DNA of 64,000 nt. Origin: an uncultured bacterium. GTDB lineage: Bacteria; Bacteroidota; Bacteroidia; Bacteroidales; Muribaculaceae. The stretch covers positions 1-64,000 of the forward strand of contig CAJMMT010000008.1 in the NCBI GenBank assembly GCA_905214715.1. The letters are read 5' to 3'. Under the pieces are notes generated by a model, which was not told where the DNA came from, ran no database searches, and saw only the letters and a list, made by a program, of their open reading frames with translations. The position numbers were made by a program, and so were the translations under genes. How positions within the stretch are numbered: the first letter of the stretch is position 1; each line of letters begins with the position of its first letter. Positions 26,458 to 34,098 of this stretch are shown piece by piece.

Positions 26458-27114
26458 ATGGTTATATGTATAGCCGGCGGTATAGGAGCCGGGAAAAGTG
26501 TTGTGTCGCGTATTTTGCGTCTGAATGGGTATGCTGTTTACGACTGCGATCTCGAGGCACGCAGACTTATGGAGAATGACATGTCGTTGCGCAGAAGTTT
26601 AAGTCATGTCGCGGGTAGCGACATTTATGATGCCGCTGGTAACCTTGACCGCAGTGTTATGTCGACACGAATTTTCGGAGATGAGAACCTACGCCGGAAA
26701 GTGAACGCATATGTTCACGATGCGGTTAGATGCGATATCGTCTTGCGCAAGGAACGGAGTGGAGGAAATCTGATGTTTGTGGAATCTGCTATTCCGGTTA
26801 CTTCCGGACTTGACCGCATGTGCGATATGATATGGCTTGTGGAGGCTCCTGTAAGTCTAAGGATAGAGAGGGTCATGGCCCGCAATGCCATGTCCCGTGA
26901 TGCCGTTCTTTCGAGAATAGAAAGCCAGAAAGGGGAAGAGGCGGAAATTAAGAAGCTCGGTAGGTCCGGATGCATAAGGACTGAGGTAATCGATAATGAT
27001 GACAATGCCTCTCTAATGGACCGGATAATAAACCTTCTTGAAACGGCTGATACCGCCCGTACCGATAATGCGGGTCGTAAGTGTTCAAAATTAACTGATA
27101 GCAAATACTTATGA
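26458..27114 (+). CDS. coaE: Dephospho-CoA kinase
   Basis: CoaE phosphorylates the ribose of dephospho-CoA, the last step of coenzyme A synthesis. The 218-residue protein starts MVICIAGGIGAGKSVVSRIL, with the P-loop GGIGAGKS. It has YDCDLEAR, the family's D-x-D-x2-A-like substrate segment, and FVESAIPVTSGLDRMCDMIW. Its stop overlaps the start of the next gene (ATGA at 27111). Confidence 0.92.
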   Translation: MVICIAGGIGAGKSVVSRILRLNGYAVYDCDLEARRLMENDMSLRRSLSHVAGSDIYDAAGNLDRSVMSTRIFGDENLRRKVNAYVHDAVRCDIVLRKERSGGNLMFVESAIPVTSGLDRMCDMIWLVEAPVSLRIERVMARNAMSRDAVLSRIESQKGEEAEIKKLGRSGCIRTEVIDNDDNASLMDRIINLLETADTARTDNAGRKCSKLTDSKYL

Positions 27115-27545
27115 ATTTAAGAGAAATAATTTCAATCAGCGGAAAGCCCGGTCTGTATAAGATAGTATCGCAGGGCAACCGTACGCTTATTGTAGAGAAC
27201 CTTATAGACAAGAAACGTCTGCCGACAGGCCAGCGCGACAAACTTATCTCGCTCGGCGACATCGCGATGTACACTATCGAGGAAGATATGCCTCTCGGTG
27301 AGATTCTCGACCGCCTTTACGCTCATATGGAAGGAAAGAAAATCGATGTGAAGAGTCTTGTCGCTTCCAACGGTCTTGGAGAGCTTTTCGGAGAGGTTGT
27401 GGAAAACTACGACCGCGACCGTGTATATCCCACCGACATAAAGAAGCTTTTCAGCTGGTACAATATCCTTGTCGACGCAGGATATACCAAGTTCACCCCC
27501 GATGAGGAGGAAAATAAAGAGGAAGGAACTGACACAGCTGAATAA
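27111..27545 (+). CDS. DUF5606 family protein
   Basis: This 144-residue hypothetical is conserved in Bacteroidetes. It begins NLREIISISGKPGLYKIVSQ and contains LGDIAMYTIEEDMPLGEIL and YPTDIKKLFSWYNILV. It has no signal peptide or membrane segment, and the C-terminus is acidic (DEEENKEEGTD). It overlaps coaE by 4 bases and closes the nusB operon. Its function is unknown. Confidence 0.85.
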   Translation: MNLREIISISGKPGLYKIVSQGNRTLIVENLIDKKRLPTGQRDKLISLGDIAMYTIEEDMPLGEILDRLYAHMEGKKIDVKSLVASNGLGELFGEVVENYDRDRVYPTDIKKLFSWYNILVDAGYTKFTPDEEENKEEGTDTAE

Positions 27546-27570
27546 TATCGGTTTTACGGATTGATCCAAT

Positions 27571-27606
27571 AAATAAATCCCGGTCATTTAAGGCCGGGAT
27601 TTATTT
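27571..27606. terminator. Bidirectional terminator between DUF5606 gene and htpG
   Basis: AAATAAATCCCGG pairs with CCGGGATTTATTT, with A/T-rich flanks on both sides. It serves convergent transcripts. Confidence 0.9.
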
Positions 27607-27625
27607 TGTGGTCATAATTGTCTTG

Positions 27626-29659
27626 TCAAAGCAAGGAGACGCTGCGTTTTATGAAGGCATCGAGGTCTCTGCCTTTCAGCAGACCACTCTGCAGCAGAGC
27701 GAGGTCTATAATCTGGCGTACTATCGGCTGCTTCTTTGCGTAAGCCTCGATTGCCTTGTTCTCTTCATCGCGCAGATGGCTTATGCGCTCTTCCTGAGTT
27801 TTGGTGTCGGGCATCGATTCCTTGGCTTCCGTGGCTTTCTTGCGCAGTTCCGAGATTTCAGTCTCAAGCCCGGCAATCTCGTCGGCGAGGGGTTTCACAG
27901 TGGCATCGAGTGCCTCTCCGGCCTCTTTTATCACTTTTGCGACGGCATTTTGAGCTGTGTTGACAATCAGTTCGTAACTGTCAGGCATCTGACCGTAGAA
28001 ACTGCCACCGGGTTGCATTGCCGACATATCCTTCATTCGGCGCATGAACTCATTGCGGGTGATGGTCGCAGGAGCCGCCGTCTCGCTCATTTTCTCGAAA
28101 CGAATCAGGAAATTGGCATCCTTTATTTCGGGCAGCGAGCTGCGGAACAATATCTCCATCTCGGTCTGCTGCAACGCATCGAGTGCCGAATCTTCTTTCT
28201 CTTCCTTGGCTATGAGACGCTCAGGTATATCGGAGTCCACACGTACAAAACTTGTCTTCTCGAGTTTGCTCTCAAGAAGTCCTACAATATGGGTATCAAG
28301 TTGTCCGTCCATAAGCAACACACTGTATCCCTTGGCTTCGGCCGCCGAGATATATGAATACTGCTCGCCTTTGTCGGTGGCGTAGAGGTAAACCAAAGTG
28401 CCGTTTTTGTCGGTCTGGTTAGCCTCGGTGAGCTGTTTGTATTCCTCCAGAGTAAAGAACTTGCCTTCCACATCCTCAAGAAGGAAGAACTTCGATGCCT
28501 GATCGTAGAACTTAGGGTCGGTAAGCATTCCGTACTCTATGAATATCTTGATGTCGGGCCATTTCTCCTCGAAGCTCTTGCGGTCTTCCTTAAACATCTT
28601 TTCCAGTTTTTCGGCGACTTTCTTCGATATGTAGCCTGAAATCTTCTTTACCTGATGGTCAGCCTGAAGATAAGAACGCGACACGTTAAGAGGGATGTCG
28701 GGTGAATCGATAACACCTTGCATAAGTGTCATGAACTCCGGTACCACCCCCTCCACCTGGTCGGTAACATAGACCTGATTGCAGTAAAGCTGTATGCGGT
28801 TGCGCTGAAGATCTATGTTGTTGTCTACCTTCGGGAAGTACAGGATTCCGGTAAGCGTGAACGGAAAATCGACGTTGAGGTGAATCCAGAACATCGGGTC
28901 CTTCTGACCGGGCATAAGCTCATGGTAGAACTTAAGGTAATCATCGTCGGTAAGGTCGGCCGGTTTTTTAGTCCATAGCGGTTCGGTGGCATTGACCACG
29001 TTATCCTGGTCGGTATCGGCCATCTTGCCATCTTTCCACTCCTGTTTCTTGCCGCATATCACCGGTACGGGCAGGAAGCGGCAATACTTCTTCAGAAGAG
29101 TTTCGATACGTGGCTGTTCCAGGAACTCCTTGTTGTCGGCATCTATATGAAGTATGATATCGGTACCGCGCTCGCTTTTATCTATCGGTTCCATGCTGTA
29201 CTCCGGCGAACCGTCGCAGCTCCATTCCACACCTTTCGCTCCATCCTTGTATGAAAGAGAACGGATAACAACCTTGTCGGCTACCATGAAAGCGGAATAG
29301 AAACCGAGTCCGAAATGACCGATTATGGAATTGGCCGTATCCTTATACTTTTCAAGGAATTCTTCTGCACCGGAGAATGCAATCTGGTTTATATATTTCT
29401 CTATATCGTCGGCATCCATGCCTATTCCCCGGTCGGATACTGTCAGCGTGCCATTCTCTTTGTCTATTTTGACACGCACGTCCATCTCGCCCAGCTCTCC
29501 TTTGAATTCGCCGAAAGCGGCGAGAGTCTTCAGCTTCTGGGTAGCGTCTACAGCATTGCTGACGAGCTCGCGGAGAAAAATTTCATGGTCTGAATAAAGA
29601 AATTTTTTGATAACGGGGAAAATATTTTCGGTCGTAACCCCGATTTTTCCGTTTTTCAT
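27626..29659 (-). CDS. htpG: Molecular chaperone HtpG (Hsp90)
   Basis: HtpG is the bacterial Hsp90, an ATP-dependent cytosolic chaperone. The 677-residue protein has the GHKL ATPase signatures ELVSNAVDATQKL, DRGIGMDADDIEKYI and GHFGLGFYSAFMV. The middle domain contains the catalytic-arginine region (VSRSYLQAD), and a C-terminal dimerisation domain follows. The middle-to-C segment differs from E. coli, as usual in Bacteroidetes. A perfect sigma-54-type promoter lies 46 bases upstream of the start, which suggests activator-dependent stress control instead of the usual heat-shock pattern. Confidence 0.96.
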   Translation of the reverse strand: MKNGKIGVTTENIFPVIKKFLYSDHEIFLRELVSNAVDATQKLKTLAAFGEFKGELGEMDVRVKIDKENGTLTVSDRGIGMDADDIEKYINQIAFSGAEEFLEKYKDTANSIIGHFGLGFYSAFMVADKVVIRSLSYKDGAKGVEWSCDGSPEYSMEPIDKSERGTDIILHIDADNKEFLEQPRIETLLKKYCRFLPVPVICGKKQEWKDGKMADTDQDNVVNATEPLWTKKPADLTDDDYLKFYHELMPGQKDPMFWIHLNVDFPFTLTGILYFPKVDNNIDLQRNRIQLYCNQVYVTDQVEGVVPEFMTLMQGVIDSPDIPLNVSRSYLQADHQVKKISGYISKKVAEKLEKMFKEDRKSFEEKWPDIKIFIEYGMLTDPKFYDQASKFFLLEDVEGKFFTLEEYKQLTEANQTDKNGTLVYLYATDKGEQYSYISAAEAKGYSVLLMDGQLDTHIVGLLESKLEKTSFVRVDSDIPERLIAKEEKEDSALDALQQTEMEILFRSSLPEIKDANFLIRFEKMSETAAPATITRNEFMRRMKDMSAMQPGGSFYGQMPDSYELIVNTAQNAVAKVIKEAGEALDATVKPLADEIAGLETEISELRKKATEAKESMPDTKTQEERISHLRDEENKAIEAYAKKQPIVRQIIDLALLQSGLLKGRDLDAFIKRSVSLL

Positions 29660-29704
29660 ATTTGTATTTTATGTTTTTGTTCTATTAACATCCGATAGAG
29701 TAGG

Positions 29705-29721
29705 TGCAAATTGCGTGCCAA
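29705..29721 (-). promoter_or_regulatory. Sigma-54 (RpoN) type promoter of htpG
   Basis: The minus strand reads TTGGCACGCAATTTGCA. This matches the -24/-12 consensus TTGGCACG-N4-TTGCA, with exactly ten bases between GG and GC. The predicted start near 29694 leaves a 35-nt leader before the htpG ATG at 29659. Confidence 0.75.
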
Positions 29722-29793
29722 CCCTGTTTTATTACAACAAATATGAAAAGATAGACGGTAGTTAAATTTGTCAAATAGTTGTAAATGCTTGCT

Positions 29794-31023
29794 TTACTCA
29801 TAACGCATGGTCTCGGCCGGCGATATCCCGGCCACAAAACGGCTGGGAAGTATCAGCACCAGATAGATTATCAGGAGCACGGCGATATCGAGTATGGCGA
29901 TATCCACCCAATTCAGCGATACCGGAACGAAATCTATATAATATGAATCCGGGTCGAGTTTCAGAAAGTGCCATTTCTTCTGGGCCAAGAGCAGACCGAT
30001 GGCAAGAACGTTGCCTATGGCCATGCCTACAATGGCCACACGCATGGCGAGATATATGAAAACTTTGCGAACACCTGCTGTCGGGGCTCCCAACGCCTTC
30101 ATCAGGCCGATGAAACGTTTCTTGTCGAGAATAATCATCAGCATTCCTCCGGTAAGGGTAACGCATCCTACCAGCACCATCAGTGCCAGAATCACCACCA
30201 CGTTTGTGTCGAGCAACGCCAGCCACTGGAAATAAGCCGAACCTGCCTTCTCTGCGGTAGATACCTTATATTTGCGTGCCAGCATACCCGATGCAGTCTG
30301 GCGGTCAAGTGTATGTTGCAGATTATCGGCATGCTCAGATAACCTGCTGAAATCCGGTACACTTATCTTGAGTGAGGACCCCTGGTCCTCTGAAACGCCA
30401 GCCAGCTTCTGGAGCAGCGGCAGGGATGTGTAGCCTATAACATCGTCGTATGTGTCGAAATGGGTATTGTAGATGCCGGATACAGTGAGCCGACGCACCC
30501 TTATGTCGTCTGAAAAGAAATATGTGTCTATGTTATCACCGACCTTAAGTCCGAGCTGAGAGGCCGCTATGCGCGATACCGCCACTTCCTTGCCATCTTC
30601 GACAGGGACTTTCCCTTCTTCGAGATTCTCCGATACGAAAGTGCGCGAAGCTTGGTCGTTTACGCCGCGCAGATATATCCCTTTGAAGTCGTCGGTTGTT
30701 TTGAAAACCGCCGGCACTGATATCTGTAGCGAATAATCCGCGACACTCGAGGCCGTATCGAGTACGGAGCGCAGGGTAGGGGTAAGGGTCACTACATTGT
30801 CGGTGCCGTCCCCCATATCTTCCATATATATTTGAACATCGGAGTTGAACCCCACTACTTTTCTGACAATCTCGTTTTTGAAACCAGTAACGACAGCTAT
30901 TGATGCCAGCATCACGATTACCGAGAGGGCCACTGCCGCCGACGCGACTTTGACGGCCGGCGAACTGCGTCGGCCTGAAGACTCGAGGGAGAGCCGTCTG
31001 GCAAGAAACAAAGGATAATTCAT
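29794..31023 (-). CDS. FtsX-like ABC transporter permease (LolC/LolE family)
   Basis: The 409-residue protein has the LolC/E topology. One N-terminal membrane segment (AVKVASAAVALSVIVMLASIAVV) is followed by a large periplasmic domain of about 220 residues. Three C-terminal membrane segments include LMVLVGCVTLTGGMLMIIL and YLVLILPSRFVAGISPAETM. The phrase IILDKKRFIGLMKALGA is the coupling-helix region of the family. In Gram-negatives such permeases extract lipoproteins for transport to the outer membrane. No LolD ATPase gene is adjacent. The gene diverges from gcvT. Confidence 0.85.
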   Translation of the reverse strand: MNYPLFLARRLSLESSGRRSSPAVKVASAAVALSVIVMLASIAVVTGFKNEIVRKVVGFNSDVQIYMEDMGDGTDNVVTLTPTLRSVLDTASSVADYSLQISVPAVFKTTDDFKGIYLRGVNDQASRTFVSENLEEGKVPVEDGKEVAVSRIAASQLGLKVGDNIDTYFFSDDIRVRRLTVSGIYNTHFDTYDDVIGYTSLPLLQKLAGVSEDQGSSLKISVPDFSRLSEHADNLQHTLDRQTASGMLARKYKVSTAEKAGSAYFQWLALLDTNVVVILALMVLVGCVTLTGGMLMIILDKKRFIGLMKALGAPTAGVRKVFIYLAMRVAIVGMAIGNVLAIGLLLAQKKWHFLKLDPDSYYIDFVPVSLNWVDIAILDIAVLLIIYLVLILPSRFVAGISPAETMRYE

Positions 31024-31027
31024 CGGC

Positions 31028-31036
31028 GCAAAATTA
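31028..31036 (-). promoter_or_regulatory. -7 element of the LolC/E-like gene
   Basis: The minus strand reads TAATTTTGC and ends only 4 bases before the ATG at 31023, which predicts a leaderless or nearly leaderless mRNA. Confidence 0.65.
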
Positions 31037-31046
31037 ATAAATAATT

Positions 31047-31079
31047 TTTGGGGATATTCCTAAAGTTATTTAACTTTGG
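31047..31079 (+). promoter_or_regulatory. Promoter of the glycine cleavage operon
   Basis: TTTG (31047-31050) and TAACTTTGG (31071-31079) are spaced by 20 bases. Transcription should start near 31085, giving a 95-nt leader. Confidence 0.85.
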
Positions 31080-31097
31080 AAAAAATTAGAATTTGAT

Positions 31098-31151
31098 ATC
31101 AAGATGACTGCCCGGCATCCGTAACGGACATTCTCCGGGAGCGGACTTGAT
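31098..31151 (+). promoter_or_regulatory. Structured leader of gcvT (candidate cis-regulatory RNA)
   Basis: ATCAAG (31098-31103) can pair with CTTGAT (31146-31151), CCCGG (31111-31115) with CCGGG (31135-31139), and TCCG with CGGA in a small hairpin (31118-31128). The fold lies between the promoter and gcvT. It does not show the glycine-riboswitch or THF-riboswitch signatures that I know. Confidence 0.4.
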
Positions 31152-31180
31152 GAGTCTTAACAGTACCAATAGAAAGACAC

Positions 31181-32275
31181 ATGGAAGAAAATCTTCAGAA
31201 GACATGTCTTCATGACCGCCACGTAAAGCTTGGCGCGTTAATGTCGCCGTTCGGCGGTTTCGACATGCCCATCCAGTACAAGGGTATTACCGACGAACAT
31301 AACGCCGTGCGCAAGGCAGTTGGCGTTTTCGATGTCAGCCATATGGGCGAGGTCCGCGTAAAAGGACCCGATGCTTACAAATTTGTCAGCCACATTTTCG
31401 TAAATGATGTTACGGGTGCCCCCGACGGGCAGATTTTCTACGGCATGATGTGTTATGAAAATGGCGGTACAGTCGATGACCTGCTTGTTTACAAGGTGCA
31501 TGATGACGAATATTTCCTGGTAATCAATGCCGCCAACATAGACAAGGATGTGAAATGGATCATGGATAATGCCCATGGTTTCGAGGTGGTGATCGAGAAT
31601 GAAAGCCCGAAATATGGTGAAGTAGCCGTGCAGGGCCCCCTTGCGGAAGAGACTCTCTGTAAGATTCTCGGTCTTGACCTTACCGAAATAGCATTCTACA
31701 ATTTCAAGACATATCAGCTGGAAGGCGAGGAGGTCATAATCTCCCGTACCGGTTATACTGGCGAAGATGGTTTCGAGGTATATGCAAGTCACGAGTTTAC
31801 CGCACGTCTGTGGGACAAACTCATGGATGCCGGCGTTCAGCCCTGCGGTCTGGGATGTCGTGATACTCTCCGTTTCGAGGTTGGCTTGCCGCTGTATGGC
31901 GACGAACTGACAGCCGATATCTCACCTATAGAGGCTTCCCTAAGCATGTTCGTGAAACTTGACAAACCGGAATTCATAGGCAAGGAAGCTTTGGCAAAAC
32001 AAAAGGCCGAGGGTGTGAAGCGTCGCATAGTGGGTATTGAGCTTGATGGAACAGCCGTGCCACGCCACGGATATCCCGTTGAGGTCAATGGCGAGCAGGT
32101 AGGCGAGGTTACTACCGGCTACAAATCTATCTCGACCGGAAAGAGCGTGGCTATGGCTATGGTCAATAAGCCTTATGACAAGCTCGGAACCGAGGTTGAG
32201 ATCCGCATACGCAAGAAAACATTCCCCGGCAAGGTGGTCAAGAAACGTTTTTACGACAAAAATTATAAAAAATAA
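31181..32275 (+). CDS. gcvT: Aminomethyltransferase, glycine cleavage T protein
   Basis: GcvT moves the methylene group from the lipoyl arm of GcvH to tetrahydrofolate and releases ammonia. The 364-residue protein starts KTCLHDRHVKLGALMSPFGG and contains VRKAVGVFDVSHMGEVRVKG with the folate-site aspartate. ISRTGYTGEDGFEVY and CRDTLRFEVGLPLYGDEL are the other family signatures. It is first in the operon gcvT-gcvH-gcvPA-gcvPB-lpd, so all components are together. Confidence 0.96.
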   Translation: MEENLQKTCLHDRHVKLGALMSPFGGFDMPIQYKGITDEHNAVRKAVGVFDVSHMGEVRVKGPDAYKFVSHIFVNDVTGAPDGQIFYGMMCYENGGTVDDLLVYKVHDDEYFLVINAANIDKDVKWIMDNAHGFEVVIENESPKYGEVAVQGPLAEETLCKILGLDLTEIAFYNFKTYQLEGEEVIISRTGYTGEDGFEVYASHEFTARLWDKLMDAGVQPCGLGCRDTLRFEVGLPLYGDELTADISPIEASLSMFVKLDKPEFIGKEALAKQKAEGVKRRIVGIELDGTAVPRHGYPVEVNGEQVGEVTTGYKSISTGKSVAMAMVNKPYDKLGTEVEIRIRKKTFPGKVVKKRFYDKNYKK

Positions 32276-32280
32276 TATAA

Positions 32281-32664
32281 ATGAGCGCAAATCCTGAAAA
32301 TCTTCGCTATGCGGAGTCCCACGAGTGGGTTCGTATCGACGGCACAGTTGCCGTAGTCGGTATTACTGACTATGCCCAGCATGCTTTGGGCGACATCGTT
32401 TATGTAGACCTCCCCGAGGTAGGCGACACTGTCGAGGCCGGTTCAGAGTTCGGTGCCGTAGAGTCTGTAAAGGCTGCCAGCGACCTTATCTCTCCCGTGA
32501 GCGGAGAAGTGATAGAGGTCAACGAAGCTCTTGAAGATGATCCCGGCCTTATCAACAAAGATGCTTTTGCCAACTGGATTATGAAAGTGCAGATTGACAA
32601 CCCCGCCGAAATCGATGCGTTGCTCGATAGCGAGGCTTACGGCAAACTCTGCGCTGAGGATTAA
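32281..32664 (+). CDS. gcvH: Glycine cleavage H protein
   Basis: GcvH is the lipoyl carrier that shuttles aminomethyl groups between P, T and L proteins. The 127-residue protein has the full signature, with the lipoylated lysine K64 in AVESVKAASDLISPVSG. It lies six bases after gcvT. A hairpin with a T tract separates it from gcvPA and could lower downstream expression, which fits the need for more H protein than P protein. Confidence 0.97.
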   Translation: MSANPENLRYAESHEWVRIDGTVAVVGITDYAQHALGDIVYVDLPEVGDTVEAGSEFGAVESVKAASDLISPVSGEVIEVNEALEDDPGLINKDAFANWIMKVQIDNPAEIDALLDSEAYGKLCAED

Positions 32665-32693
32665 TCGGTTTACTATACGCTAAACTGCAGACA

Positions 32694-32741
32694 ATGACGC
32701 AGGACCAGGGGCCTTACCCGCGGCCCTGCGTTATCATTTTT
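32694..32741 (+). terminator. Hairpin between gcvH and gcvPA (possible partial terminator)
   Basis: ACGCAGG (32697-32703) pairs with CCTGCGT (32725-32731), with an inner GCC/GGC helix, and TTTTT follows at 32737. The genes on both sides belong to one pathway, so it is more likely an attenuator or mRNA-processing hairpin than an operon end. Confidence 0.55.
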
Positions 32742-32766
32742 GCAGGAAACTTAATCTAACCGTATC

Positions 32767-34086
32767 ATGAGCAACAAATTCATACCCCATACCGCAAAGG
32801 ACATCGAAAAGATGCTTGCTAAAATCGGTGTGGCTTCGGTCGACGACCTTTATGCCGATGTACCGGCGGAGGTTATTTTCAAAGGTGAATATGACATTCC
32901 CTCGGCCATGTCTGAGATAGAACTACGTCGTCATTTCGAGTCGCTCGGCGGCAAGAACCGTCGGCTGACTGTCTTCGCGGGGCAGGGCGCATATGATCAT
33001 TATACCCCGTCGGTGGTGCCTCATCTGCTGGCGCGTAGCGAGTTCTATACAGCCTATACCCCTTATCAGCCTGAAATATCGCAGGGTACCCTACAGTATA
33101 TATTCGAATACCAGTCGTTCATCTCCGAGCTTACCGGTATGGAGGCCTCTAATGCCTCTATGTATGACGGTGCTACAGCCACTGCAGAGGCGATGATGAT
33201 GATGGTGGCGTCGGCCAAGAAGAAAAACCGCGTTTTGGTGTCGGCCACGCTTTCGCCGGCAGTAGTGAAGGTTGTGGAGACTTACGCAAGTTTCCATGGA
33301 GTAGACCTTACTATCGTCCCTGAGAAAGATGGAGTAACCGACCTTGATGCCGCTTATGCTGAACTTGAAAAAGGGGATGTGGCCGGCATGATAGTGGCAA
33401 CTCCTAACCGTTACGGCATAATAGAAGACTATACCGGACTGGCCGACAGACTGCACGCCGTAAAGGCCATGCTTGCTATAAACGCCGATCCGAGTGCTCT
33501 CGCAGTTCTCCGTACTCCTGGAGAGTGGGGTGCCGACATTGCCTGTGGCGATGCCCAGACTCTCGGCATACCCATGCAGTTCGGTGGTCCCTATCTCGGC
33601 TACATGGCTTGCAGCAAGAGTTGCCTGAGAAAGATGCCGGGACGTATCGTGGGCGCCACAAAGGATGCCGACGGCAAACGTGCCTTTGTACTGACCCTTC
33701 AAGCCCGTGAACAGCATATACGCCGTGAAAAGGCTACTTCCAATATCTGCTCCAATCAGAGCCTTATGGCTCTCTTCGCTACTGTTTATGTAGCTCTTAT
33801 GGGTGCCGAGGGTTTGCGCGAGGTGAATCGTCTAAGTTGCGACGGCGCACATTATCTTTGCCGTCGTCTTTCCGAGAGCGGCAAGTTCCGTCTCGCTTTC
33901 GACAAGCCTTTCCTGAAAGAATTCACCATGACCACCGACATAGACATGAAGGCTGCCAACGCCCGTCTTCTCGAAAACGGTATCATGGGTCCTGTGATCC
34001 TTGAAGACGGCAAAGTTGAATTTGCCGTTACCGAGAAGCGCACCAAGGAAGAGATAGACAGACTTGTGGAATTACTGACACTTTAA
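32767..34086 (+). CDS. gcvPA: Glycine dehydrogenase (decarboxylating) subunit 1
   Basis: With GcvPB this PLP-free half forms the split P protein, which decarboxylates glycine. The 439-residue protein starts [17 protein letters not shown] and contains [35 protein letters not shown] and [20 protein letters not shown] in near-identical form ([18 protein letters not shown] here). It is followed by gcvPB after 12 bases. The split form is normal in Bacteroidetes and many Gram-positives. Confidence 0.95.
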   Translation: [439 protein letters not shown]

Positions 34087-34098
34087 CCTCGCAAGAAA

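Noticed and set aside
27608..28357. Plus-strand open frame within htpG
   Set aside because: It is the reverse of the htpG C-terminal part; htpG is unambiguous.
31085..31180. Glycine or tetrahydrofolate riboswitch before gcvT
   Set aside because: The conserved cores of both classes are not visible; only an unassigned fold can be claimed.
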